Shown here: positions 34,476-44,892 of the stretch, in pieces | How the letters are laid out: each line of letters starts with the position of its first letter | How positions within the stretch are numbered: position 1 is the first letter of the stretch | NCBI GenBank assembly: GCA_036872755.1 | Contig: JAVHNS010000003.1 | Coordinates: 2,418,001-2,482,000, forward strand | Source: Orbilia blumenaviensis | Taxonomy: Eukaryota > Ascomycota > Orbiliomycetes > Orbiliales > Orbiliaceae | Length of the DNA: 64,000 nt | Direction: 5' to 3' | Notes under the pieces: generated by a model | What the model was told of the DNA's origin: nothing | The model's database searches: none | What the model saw: only the letters and a program-made list of their open reading frames with translations | Position numbers and translations under genes: made by a program

Positions 34476-36816
34476 ATGCCGCGTCGGAAACCGTCGCGGC
34501 CGTCCCCTTCTCATAAAAACCATGGTTCGAATAATCGTTTCGCAAATCGCCATTCCCACGCTAGCCCACCAACCCCCACCAATGGAAGGCGCGGAAAGGC
34601 CCAAAGACTGCTTCTTCTCGGAAACGACTTTGACCTGGATTCCTATGATAGCCCGAGTGCTTCAGGTAAGCACGATCCGCCATCTCCCCGCAATACATGC
34701 CCGAAGAAATAAAATAAAATAAAACGAAATAAATCATTCTCATTCCCATGACTACCTTCCAAGATCCGCCGACCGTTAACGAAAACCTCATTTCGCAAGA
34801 AATATAGGCCACCATGGATTTACATTGCAACAGGAGGCTCGGAATACTGAAGAAAGGTACTTTCGGAGAAACGATGACAGAAAGCTTCGACAATTGGGGA
34901 TAACATTCGTGCGCCCTCAGCAAACGGACGACCCTGATGGCGATACCACCGCATCTATACCCACCATACCACCCAACCCGCCCCAAGAAACATCACACTC
35001 CTCCCTTCCTTCTCTCCCATCAGGAGCAGCACCTGCAGGAGATTTCCGCCCCACTACCGATACATCCCCTCCCTCCCAGGCCGGTAGCCCCCGAGCTTGT
35101 GTGCTTCCCAAAGCCGACTCGGACAGTCACTCGAAACCTCAGGATGAGTCACCGGCTGGCGAGGAGGAAGAAGTCGTTTTCGTCCCTCGGAACCAGCGAC
35201 GTCCAAATAAAACACCAGCAGAGTCACAATACTGCAAGGTTCAACCTGCCGCTCCCACTAAGCTAGCTTCTCTCGAAACCCTACCATCAAAAAAGTCAAA
35301 GGCTTCCAGGAAAACACCAAAGGATTCACGTCGCTCGGACGACGATGACGAAATAATTGCTGATTACATAAAAAATCTTGAGGATAATGGCGAAGATATT
35401 GAGAGTTTGTTCGCTTTGCGACCGTTAGGAAGCCATTTTGACGACATTGATTTGGGGGACGAAGCTGCTTCTCATCAGAAAGAGCAATCACCTGGACAGC
35501 TCGATACTGAGAATGAAGAGCCCGAAATTTATGTAGATGTCCACATAGCTGCCGTTATTGGAAGACGAAATGGGGAGTCTGGGATAGAATATCACTTCAA
35601 ACCAGCGGGTTCGACCGTCAAGGAAGCTCTTTGGCTCGAAGGGACAGATATGACACGCGACATTCAGCACTTAATAGACCACTTCGAAGCAGGACTGGAC
35701 GATAAGGATGGCTTTAGCTCAACACCCGAGGATTCTGATGGCCAGGAAGACATCGACCAAGAGCTGGCTAGAATGCTTCGACTAGAGGGCCATGATGAGG
35801 ATGAGGATGAAGATGACGAGGATGACGAGGAAGACGATGATGACGATGACGATGACTTTGACGCGGAGGACCTTATAAACATGATGCTCGGAAAGCCCAG
35901 CAAGCAAGGCAAATTTCCCAGCGCGTCTAAACTAGCCGACGCTTATGATGATTTCGATATCATGAGTCGTGAAAGAGCGAGTTTATCTGGATCCTCCAAC
36001 CGGAAGTCCCGGAAGGCTAACCTCGGACGGCCTTCGAAGGGACATAGAAACACGGGAGCGGATGACGAGGAAGCGGAGATCTACATCGAACTCGAAAAGT
36101 ACATTCTCGCTGACCGTGAAAAGAAGAAGAGTCGCAAACAAGAGCGAGATGCCCGGCGGCAAGCCGGCACATTAAGCGCCAGTAATATTTCAATAAATAG
36201 TGGCTCCATGGATATCAAAGGCTACCCCGGCGGGACTACATTGAGCAAGGTTCATGCATCCATCAAACAGTTCCTGATGAGCGGGGTCGCAGAAAGGTTA
36301 GCTACAACCATATTGGTGTCCTAAGGACATACCCACTAATTATGTTCTTCTCCCAGGCTTTCATTACCACCGATGCAGAAACAGGAGCGAGCACAGATTC
36401 ACACCTTAGCCCACAAATTCTATATGCAAAGTAGGTCACAGGGGAAGGGCAATGGCCGTTTCCCCGTACTTTACAAAACCAAGCGAACCAGGCACTTTGA
36501 GGGGGACGAGGAAATGATAGATGATCTCCTTAACAGGTCAGCCGGTCGGGGTTCTCACGGGAATTTTAGGAACGTTCATGGCAAGGCTGGCCGGCAACTG
36601 GGAGGTGGAGGTGGAGGTGGCCGCGACCGCGCAACCCATAATGAAGAGGGGATGATTGTGGGGACTGGGGCAGCAGAACTCAGCCAGGGGAATAAGGGTT
36701 ATGACATGCTTGCAAAGATGGGATGGACCACTGGGACAGGACTTGGTAGCAATAGATCCGGAATCTTGGATCCGGTACAGGCCATCGTGAAGAATTCTAG
36801 GGCCGGGCTGGGATAA
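34476..36816 (+). CDS. SQS1: R3H and G-patch protein, Sqs1-like splicing cofactor
   Basis: Three exons (34476-34665, 34808-36296, 36357-36816) give 712 residues. Sqs1 (Pfa1) activates the helicase Prp43 in pre-mRNA splicing and ribosome synthesis through its G-patch. The start MPRRKPSRPSPSHKNHGSNN and the early block QRLLLLGNDFDLDS are basic, low-complexity or Sqs1-type. Residues about 395-420 are almost only Asp/Glu. The R3H single-strand-binding domain spans the intron 2 junction (ERLSLPPMQKQERAQIHTLA then HKFYMQSRSQGKG). The G-patch is at the very C-terminus: GYDMLAKMGWTTGTGLGSNR then GILDPVQAIVKNSRAGLG. Order and length fit the Sqs1 family. Nuclear or nucleolar location is expected. Confidence 0.9.
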
Positions 36817-37291
36817 GACGCTGGTAGTGAGTAAACTGGATGATACATGCTCAGTTGGATAATTCAAAGTCGGAGACTAGAAATGTCCACCGTGTATATT
36901 AGTAGCTAGTAGCCCGAGGCCTCGGTAACTTTGTAGAATCCTAGTGGAAAGTTTCTCACCCGATGGAAATACCAAAGTACTTGTGTGGAGTAGCCATGCT
37001 TGAAAGCTATTGGCAGCCATAGCTATAACCTATGAAGTAGCAAATATTATAATCGTATCATTCGCGGTCTCAGCTTTTGGCACTTGCAACGTTAGGTTAC
37101 TGGATATGAGCTGAAGCAAACGGACGTTCTCTACTGTCCCAGATTGCCTAATCGGGAATTTCCAACGACCAAAATTTCTCACATACGAACCGCAAACCTC
37201 TAACTACAACACGCACGACGCCGGTGCATTCTGAACCTGTACGAAACAGCTCAGCACGGCATAGTCCGACTGCTGCGGGGACATATGCAAC
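36817..37291. other. Short intergenic region
   Basis: About 475 bases between two tandem plus-strand genes; holds the 3' end of the SQS1-like gene and the promoter of mL53. No other feature recognised. Confidence 0.55.
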
Positions 37292-37651
37292 ATGATCACC
37301 AAGTTCCTTACCAATGTAGCGGTCAGCTTTAATCCCTTTTCGAAGCTTTCGAAGAGCACCAGGATCTTCCTCTCGCTGCTACCGCCTGATGCAAGATCCA
37401 CAATGAAAATTCAAACCAAGCTACTACCTCGGGCTTCAGAAGAATCGCCCAAAATTGCAGTGACATTCAGTATGCCCCCCTACTTCCGCTATCCAGAATC
37501 AATATACGTATATGGCTAATGCAGCTCTCCTGCAGAGGACGGTAAGGTGATGGAACTAGAACCGTCCAAGTTATCAATCAAAGATCTGGTCGAAGAACTT
37601 GACAGGCATTCACGAATTCTAAGAAAGAAGGAGGATCTCGGTGGCAATTAA
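37292..37651 (+). CDS. MRPL44: Mitochondrial ribosomal protein mL53 (Mrpl44-type)
   Basis: Two exons (37292-37469, 37536-37651) give 97 residues, close to yeast Mrpl44. It is a structural protein of the large mitoribosomal subunit. The opening MITKFLTNVAVSFNPFSKLS, the central LLPPDARSTMKIQTKLLPRA and the end VEELDRHSRILRKKEDL follow the family closely. The intron interrupts the strand FKDGKVMELEPSKLSI. The N-terminus itself is short and basic and may serve for import. It is tandem with the SQS1-like gene. An open frame just downstream (37675 onwards) is not needed for a complete mL53. Confidence 0.9.
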
Positions 37652-38017
37652 TCATAGACCTGGTGGGACTCGGAATGGCTATCGATACGAACTTGAGAAG
37701 ATGGTATTATAAAGACTGGCTAAAAGAACTCACAGAACATGACGAGACCCGAAGAAGGGGGAAAGAGGAAAAGAAAAGAAATCGTATCATGAAAGGAGGG
37801 AATCGGGATATAGTCTTGCTGGTACTCTGGTGTGGTACATCGCCGTGTCGCCATCACCTACTTACACTGCCCCGATCCATATGAAACTGATGCGTTAGAA
37901 GAACCCCGCCGCCTTTCATTATCGCCGTCTACAAAACCCCTTCCCAATGTACATACATGAAAAGCAATAATTCCACCAAGCTATTAATGGACGAAGGAAT
38001 GCAAAATTTCAATTGCT
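37652..38017. other. Convergent 3' region
   Basis: About 365 bases between the stops of mL53 and the unrecognised minus-strand gene. It contains a 69-codon ATG frame (37675-37884) rich in Arg/Lys that I do not call a gene. Confidence 0.5.
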
Positions 38018-40611
38018 TCATACTTCCAGGATCGTTCTATCGACATCCTCGACCTCGTTATGAGCGTTTGACCGTGCACAGTTCAGAATAACTACCTTGA
38101 CAGAGGCAGCATAAGCCTCCCTAACTGCACACGCGACACACGTTTTATCCACGTCGGCGACTATCGCGGCCAGCCCCCAGTATGAACACCATGCACGGGC
38201 GAAAACTTCGTTATCGCACACACCAAACGCCTCGATGATCAGTACCTCCTCGACTTCGTTGTTATAGTACATCTCACTACCACTCTCTGACTCGGCATCG
38301 TCCGTAATGTTGCTTCCCCAATTCTTTATTTCAGTCAGCTTGTCAGGCCGAACGACCCGGAATTCGTATACATTATATAGAACATGGGGTCCATTTTTAC
38401 AAGGATATGCTGCAATAAATGGCGTGTCGTGACGGAGATACACACGCCAGGATTTGGACGCGATCGCGAACGTTATCGATGCGTCATATAGTATCGGGTC
38501 GCTAGGGTATGCGCTAAAGTTCGATCGACCGCTTATGCTCCGGCTACTGGTACTGCGCCCACTCGCGCTCCGCCCGCTAATGCTTGATGGCGGCCGAGGG
38601 CTCTTTTGGGGAGGCAGTATTCTCATGATTGTTTGGGAATCAGACGTAACCTGCTGGAAGTTTAGCCTTTCTATTCGGATGTTATCCGTTGGGTCTTCCA
38701 GATCCGGCTCTAGCATGTCAAAATCGTCAACGTGGATATTCGATTCATGCTCTGGGAAAGCTTCGCTGCTGGCTGCCATGTTGTGGATATCGCTGGGGGT
38801 TAAATGACCAAGCGGCGGTGCCTGCTTGATCAAAACAACTATTGCAGCAGTATCAGTAAATCGGGATTACAAAACGGCGGCTACCATGTGTCAAGCGTCT
38901 TATATACCTTCAGAACGGTGAAGTTCGGGACTCGTAGGTAAGGGACCGAGCCATCCACATATTTGCCTAACTCCCTTTGCCGCTCCTAGAACTTTCCCAA
39001 CTATACATTCCCAGGACCAATACGTAGAGCCTCTCCATTGTAATCCTGCATTGGGGGCCAAATGCGAAAGAGTTTTTATAGACGGTTTGGCATCGGGGTC
39101 GCAATCGATCAAAGTCTTCATCATAACCCAAGGCATGGTTCTCCCAGGCAGCATTAGCCCAGTAAACCAGGACATGCAACTAACGCTCCGGTCTTCAACC
39201 GCCTTCTCTCCCGTATCGACTTCGGAAAGTATGAATTCAACCTCGGGCATGTTTGGCCACCTAAGTATATTATTTTAGGGGACAGTTCACTCATAGGTGA
39301 GATCGAAGAGAACCTTACTTTAGGGTCCATCCAAAGTTCCTAAGGATATCAATTTGGCTATTTTTGTTCTGAAAGTGGAATGTTACGGTCGAATGCGCCG
39401 CAGGATGGGTTGGTGACGGACTTTCGATCTCCACATTTTCAAGCCAACGTTGGGCCAGTACCAAATCGTAGCGGACTTTAACTGGCCAACTATAGTGCTT
39501 TCCGAGGGAATTATTTAGAGGGCTGCGCGATGTTACCCGTAAATAGAGCTCTAGCGATAGGAGAAGTTGGTGGAAGAATTTATTATTTCCGGCGCTGTCG
39601 TCCCTGTAGAAGAACTCTGGAACGATTTGGTTCTCGAGTTTGCTGAAGTCTACCCATTCTGGGCGAGCTAGAACGTCGACAAGGTCGTAGACCTGCCTGC
39701 CCATTTCAAACCTATGAGGGTCATCCGCATGCGTGATCCCGTCGTACAAGAGGTTTGCATATAATTCGTGGTAAAGAAGGGTGGGATCCTGGTGGTGCCA
39801 GATTGTTAACGTTTACACACGCCACTAAATAAAAAAATACGTGCTTAATCATGCTTGGTCTTACACGATCCTCGATACCCTCGTGCTTGAGTCGCCGAAG
39901 CCTTGACACAACGTAATTCATGTTAAGTTTACGAATTTTGACCTGGCCTCCGTCTAATGGTGGACCGCCACTCAGCGGGCACCCAAAGGTCGCGGCGTAT
40001 CCTGCGAGAGTGATGGTCCCTGGGTAGAGTCCGAAAATATCCCGCATGTACGGTCTGTCCAATGATTCCTGTGGATGGTTGGCGTCGCTCATGTCGTTAA
40101 AAAAGTCCTCCTGGAAGGGATGACAGTCCGTGCCCTCGTCGTCCCATCCATTCGTCGGGACCACATAAAAGTGGAATTGGTTCTTCAGGTAGGGTACCTC
40201 CTTACAGGTCCCTTCGAACACCGGGGCGCCATGAGAAATGTATCTCCGGGCCTGGTCTCTGGTCAGGTACGGGGTTTGTACGTCCAACGGGGGCCAATCG
40301 GCTGGCACAGATTCTGCATTCCTATTTTCGACAGGGACCACGAGCAGGCCGCCGTTTTGTTCTTCGATATATCGATATCTGCGCGAGCCCTTGGACTCTG
40401 GGGTGGTGACCCGCGTGTCATCAGAGCGGGTTACCTGACTCTCTTCTACGTCCTGCAAATCCTTCGACCAAGACGAGATCCGTCAGCCTTGCGATTGTTG
40501 TTACAACATAAAAAAGAAATAAATGGATAGATGCACCAGGAAATTTCAAATTGGAGCTTGTCCGATCCGCACCTCGTAATGCTGTGAAAAGGATTCTGAC
40601 CTCCTTGACAT
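38018..40611 (-). CDS. Unrecognised 756-residue protein, five exons
   Basis: I do not recognise this protein. Five exons (40611-40573, 40452-39865, 39788-39319, 39260-38908, 38838-38018) keep one frame; four long open frames join cleanly at consensus splice sites, so it is a real gene. The first 13-codon exon (MSRRSESFSQHYE) is the least certain part. The N-terminal half is a compact, aromatic-rich region: PVFEGTCKEVPYLKNQFHFY, DIFGLYPGTITLAGYAATFG, YVVSRLRRLKHEGIEDRDPT and HELYANLLYDGITHADDPHR. The middle has FHFQNKNSQIDILRNFGW and WRGSTYWSWECIVGKVLG. The C-terminal third holds SGRS-type repeats near residues 565-590 and a conserved-looking block AFGVCDNEVFARAWCSYWGL. No signal peptide or membrane segment is evident and no catalytic motif is recognised. 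Neighbours give no hint of function. Confidence 0.75.
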
Positions 40612-40873
40612 ACCCCGCTGCCAACCCGGGAAATTGGCAGGATATGAATTTCTACTCATCTAATGTGTTTTTGATTCCTGAGGCAGTCGAGGGTCTAGGT
40701 ACACTGGGGTCCTCGGGACTAAGCCATCTAAGCCATCACGGCGAAAACCTAACTGCTCTGAGCGATGACTGGGAATGAAGTGGCACTGGTGATGATGCTA
40801 GGTAGGTAAGTAGGTAGGTGATATAATATTGGTTCTTGGAGGGCTGGCCACGGGCTACGCTGCACAAGAAGCT

Positions 40874-40911
40874 GACAGGCAGGCAGGCAGGCAGGCAGGC
40901 AGACAGACAGA
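40874..40911. repeat. (CAGG)n-(CAGA)n tetranucleotide repeat
   Basis: Seven CAGG units followed by two to three CAGA units. Confidence 0.9.
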
Positions 40912-41479
40912 CCGAAAGATCGATTCGAAATGGAGGAGAAACACCGAGCCAAACAGCAAACGACAGTCTTGGATTGTGGTAGCGAGCGAGGTGCGAGCTA
41001 CCCCTCTATCGCTGATACGCTAGGACGCTAGGTATAGGTTGGGGCCAAGCCTGGTCTGGCCTGTCATCCGCTTTGTGAGGAAGTGGTCAGACAAACACTT
41101 AACTTATCATATGCGCATCTAGCAAATACACATACACATACACGTACACATATACATACCAGTATACATGCTGCAAGCGCAAGTATATAAATAAGGAAGT
41201 ATCGGGAAACGTAAGTAGGTACTTACTAGGTGTTATTTTATTTGATTCCCCTTCTCCGAGATATCTGGGACAAGATAATACAACATAAGAGGTAAGTAAA
41301 GACCTACCAAGTCCAAGTAGGTAGGTCGGCAGGTACCTAATATATAGCAATCGATCGTTGGCTCCACGTTTGACAGCTCAGTTATGTTGTAATAGGCAAA
41401 GAAATTTCAATCCTTACATGCTACTCATCGTCCAGCACTGGCTACTTCATATTTGCCCAAGTAGGCTTGGTACCTATCT

Positions 41480-41508
41480 TACTTGCTTGCTTGCTTGCTT
41501 GCTTGCTC
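41480..41508. repeat. (CTTG)n tetranucleotide repeat
   Basis: Six to seven CTTG units. Confidence 0.9.
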
Positions 41509-42278
41509 ACTTACCACCTCCCGAACATCTCCATCTCCCTTAGCCTAGCCCTCTTCCTTCTTTTTTCCTTTTTTTTTTTTTTTATAGACTCGGCTACGTG
41601 TTGGTGTTGCCTGCCAGTGGATCGATCCCACCCAGACCACCACCACCCGGCTGACTTCCCGGGCTTGGGCCTATCACGAGGCAGTTTTTTTTTTCTGGCC
41701 ATGGGTCCTTTGCCTTTGGGAGACAAATTCCAGATACGGACATGCATATGATGTGAACAAGTTATCCCTCTCAGTACCGAACTAATAATTACTCAGGTAC
41801 TTCAGTAAGTAAGTAAGTACCTTGCCTAATTAGGTGCTAAGCAGAGAGGTAGGACGGGGTATAACTCTATGTATGTATTTATGTATGCACGTACTCTCCC
41901 CCCAAAAAAACGACGATTTGTTCTAGATCTGGTGACACGACAAGGAGGATTCTAAGATTCAGTAATATAATATTGCTACGCATGCATAGTAGAGTATATT
42001 TGGCAAGCTAATTCACGACAGGCGTCAGCACCAAAGAGCACCCGAAAACAGGAATTATAGGTACTGCTCAACAAAACACCATACACACAGTGCGGTTCTA
42101 ACGATCCAGTACAGGGCGGAGTGATCTGAGAATGAGAAAAATAAACGCCAGTAACAAACCATACAAATCTGGAGAACATACAGGGCACCGGCCACACCAA
42201 CAAGAACAATATAAAATAAAATAAGATAAGATTGAGGTGGAATTGGAATAAAATAGATACGAGCAAGAATAAACAGCT

Positions 42279-42302
42279 AAAAAAAAAAAAAAAAAAAAAA
42301 AA
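42279..42302. repeat. Poly-A tract
   Basis: An uninterrupted run of about 24 A on the plus strand, poly-T on the strand of the SWIRM gene. Confidence 0.9.
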
Positions 42303-43048
42303 GAAAGGGGGGTCGAAAAATTGTTGAAACGCCAGGTCCAGGCCATAGGACATGAGAGTTAAATAGACAGACAGCCAGCCAGTTACCGAATGCGAAGGAC
42401 CTGCAATAACCCCGGCAATGATATAGGATAAAATGTTAAAAAAAAAAAAGGGAAGAAGAAAAACATGATATGTGGATTGACGTATGAATCAGAACACCAT
42501 AAGCCTCCCAGAAAGGAAATCGAGAAACATCTTGACCAGATAAAACATATGTAACGCCAAATTCTTGAAAACGGCCGAAGAGGGTGGACAAGGGAGGAAA
42601 ACAGCAGAAAAATCCGGTCCCAAATGCTTCCAAGATAACCGTTTAAACACCCAAGTAGACATAGAGCAAAAATCGGATGTCAAGCGGCATGCAAAACAGG
42701 CAAAACAAATACAGATGGGACCAACAGCATAAATCCGGCGGATTATAGACAAATAAAAAAAGAAGGTGAAGAAGAAAAACTCCATAATACCCGTTGAAAC
42801 TCCAGAAAAAATAAATAAATGACCAAAAATGCTCGTCGTCAGGGTATGTTGTCGCATCATTCTAGCTCGTAAGGCAAACAAGAAAAAAAAACACATACAG
42901 AAATACAGACAGGCAGCCTTGAAAGATTGCAACCAAACCTGGCAAGACAGAGGAGAGGGGCATAACAGAGCATAAAGTGGACCAGATGATAGAAAAGAAA
43001 ACAGTGAGGGCCGTGGAACGAGCCTACATTTCGACTCGTTTACTTCGT

Positions 43049-44176
43049 CTAAAGATACTGCTTCAGAGCTTGAGGTGAAAGCCAGCCAACCTTCTCAAAA
43101 GCAGCAAATAGACGGGATGCCTTGTTGACATCGATATGACACACTTGTTGTGCATGGGTTCGCGAAAAAACGGAATTCCCAGCCCGAAGTCGTGTAACTC
43201 TTTCGAGGAATATAAGACGCTTCTGTGTCAAATATTGTCCACAGGAGAGTTTAAGGGTTGAAGCAAGATGCTGTTCTGCTTTGTGGAGGAGATGTCGGTC
43301 TGGGTCGCTAGATATATCGAGAGGTGCTCCGGACCAATCAACATGAAGGCAGCGTGGGTTATCCGGCAGAAGTTCGATAGGAGGTGTGACGTCCTCGACA
43401 GTTGAATAATGAATATCCTTTCTGGTGGTTGTGACTGGTTTGGATTGTCGGGAAAATTTTGGTTTGGCGACCTTGTTATCGGTACTTCTGTTGATTCGGA
43501 CCTTATCTTTTGGCGAAGCCATGATCTCTGAGCCTGAACTTCGGGACCTTTGGTGCGATCTTTTAGGCCCGGGGGTAGTCGCCTTTGCGGGGGTGCTGTG
43601 TACAACTGTCTTGACGCTTTTCGCGGCCTTTGCAGCTTTTGCAGCTCTCGCGGCTTTAATTTGTTGGCTCAAGAACTGCCTTTCACGTCGATAGTATTCA
43701 CGGGGATCTCTTGAATAGTCTTGCCATGCTGTCGACTTGAAGGTCGGTAAGGTAACCTCCTTCCTTGTGAGAGCGGCCTTTGGGGCATTTGTAATACTTA
43801 GAGGAACCGATTTCACAGGCAGACTCGATGACTCCCGATCTGGCTCGGAAAGATCGAACAATGGCCGTTGGTTCTCATCATTCGAAGGTGCATCATATAG
43901 AAGAGGGTCTCTGTTCAGGATTGAAGGGCCAAGATCGGATGGGACTTCAGAGATCGTAGGACAGGGGAAAGGAGAAGGGGGTGGAGAGAGTATTCCACTT
44001 TGAGAGAGGGATCTCTTGTCGCCATGTCTTATCTCGCGAAAACCTGGAGAGCTACCGGGTCGAGGAGAAAAACTCATTGCAGGTCGTTTGAAGGGAGAAG
44101 GCTCTGGTGTTCGCGGCATTTGGTCGGGTGTATTTGTATCTTCGTGAACAAGTCGTACTGTAGGATCAAATTCCAT
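43049..44176 (-). CDS. SWIRM-domain chromatin protein (Fun19/Laf-type)
   Basis: One frame of 375 residues without introns. SWIRM domains are helical DNA/histone-binding modules of chromatin complexes; small fungal SWIRM proteins include S. cerevisiae Fun19 and the fission yeast Laf proteins linked to Clr6/Rpd3L deacetylase. The first 250 residues are Pro/Ser-rich and disordered, with an Ala/Lys run (AARAAKAAKAAKSVK) near residue 182. The SWIRM domain covers about 265-370: PPIELLPDNPRCLHVDWSGA, LASTLKLSCGQYLTQKRLIF, and ending HIDVNKASRLFAAFEKVGWL. It would be nuclear. The partner complex is inferred from family members only. Length is normal for fungal homologues. Confidence 0.85.
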   Translation of the reverse strand: MEFDPTVRLVHEDTNTPDQMPRTPEPSPFKRPAMSFSPRPGSSPGFREIRHGDKRSLSQSGILSPPPSPFPCPTISEVPSDLGPSILNRDPLLYDAPSNDENQRPLFDLSEPDRESSSLPVKSVPLSITNAPKAALTRKEVTLPTFKSTAWQDYSRDPREYYRRERQFLSQQIKAARAAKAAKAAKSVKTVVHSTPAKATTPGPKRSHQRSRSSGSEIMASPKDKVRINRSTDNKVAKPKFSRQSKPVTTTRKDIHYSTVEDVTPPIELLPDNPRCLHVDWSGAPLDISSDPDRHLLHKAEQHLASTLKLSCGQYLTQKRLIFLERVTRLRAGNSVFSRTHAQQVCHIDVNKASRLFAAFEKVGWLSPQALKQYL

Positions 44177-44840
44177 ATCTAGGGAAACACTACGACCCGT
44201 CGAAGTATGGGTCCCACCAACGGCTACAATTTCAAGAAGGCGACAACAGAGGAACGAAACCGATCAATGGGGTTGATCAAAGGTCCTACTCAATGATATT
44301 TAAGACTGTAAATAGCCGATGAGTGGAGTCAGCATGAGCCTTTGGTTGAGTCAACAAGTGGATTCTCAAAAAAAGGCAGATTGTCAAAAGCGCAATGAAA
44401 CTCAAGACCAGGACAATGCAAAGACGAAAAGGAAGAAGCAGAAGGAGGAAGGGGGGGGTGGGGAGATAATATATAAAAAGTGCGAAAGGATTCGTCATAC
44501 AGAGTAGTGTGGCTGGGTAATGGAAGATCCTAGAGCTATGGGACGGGGTTAGGAAATAGGCAGATGGTGGATAAGAGGAAAAGCAAAGAAAAAGGAAAGG
44601 AATATATTAAGTAAGCAGAGCGGGATATTTTAAGCAGATTGAGCACTTGAAGAATAAAAAGAAGAAGGAGAAGGAGAAGTAGGAGTAGAAGTAGGGAATA
44701 GTGAAGAAGGAAGGATGGAGTCACAAGGAATGGATGACCATGGCCACCAACGTCAACTAGGCCAGGCCAGCCAGATCAGCTCGAGCAGGCACGCAGGCAC
44801 TTACTTGGAGGTGTGTTGTTGGAAGGGAGAGAAGTTGTTG

Positions 44841-44892
44841 GCGTTGTGTTGCGTTTCGTTGCGTTTCGTTGCGTTGCGTTGCGTTGCGTTGT
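44841..44892. repeat. (GTTGC/GTTTC)n pentanucleotide repeat
   Basis: About nine pentamer units alternating GTTGC and GTTTC, likely in the upstream region of the SWIRM gene. Confidence 0.8.

Larger units (their letters stand above)
40612..43048. other. Repeat-bearing intergenic region
   Basis: About 2.4 kb upstream of the unrecognised gene and downstream of the SWIRM gene. It contains CAGG (40874-40911) and CTTG (41480-41508) tetranucleotides, AGGT/ACCT patches near 41200-41340, and an A24 tract at 42279-42302. The part from about 42000 is T-rich on the minus strand and may be the long 3' untranslated region of the SWIRM gene. No gene seen. Confidence 0.5.

Noticed and set aside
41976..42933. 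Hydrophobic Phe/Leu-rich minus-strand open frames
   Set aside because: The Phe runs come from the poly-A/T tract and T-rich strand; likely 3' untranslated sequence of the SWIRM gene.
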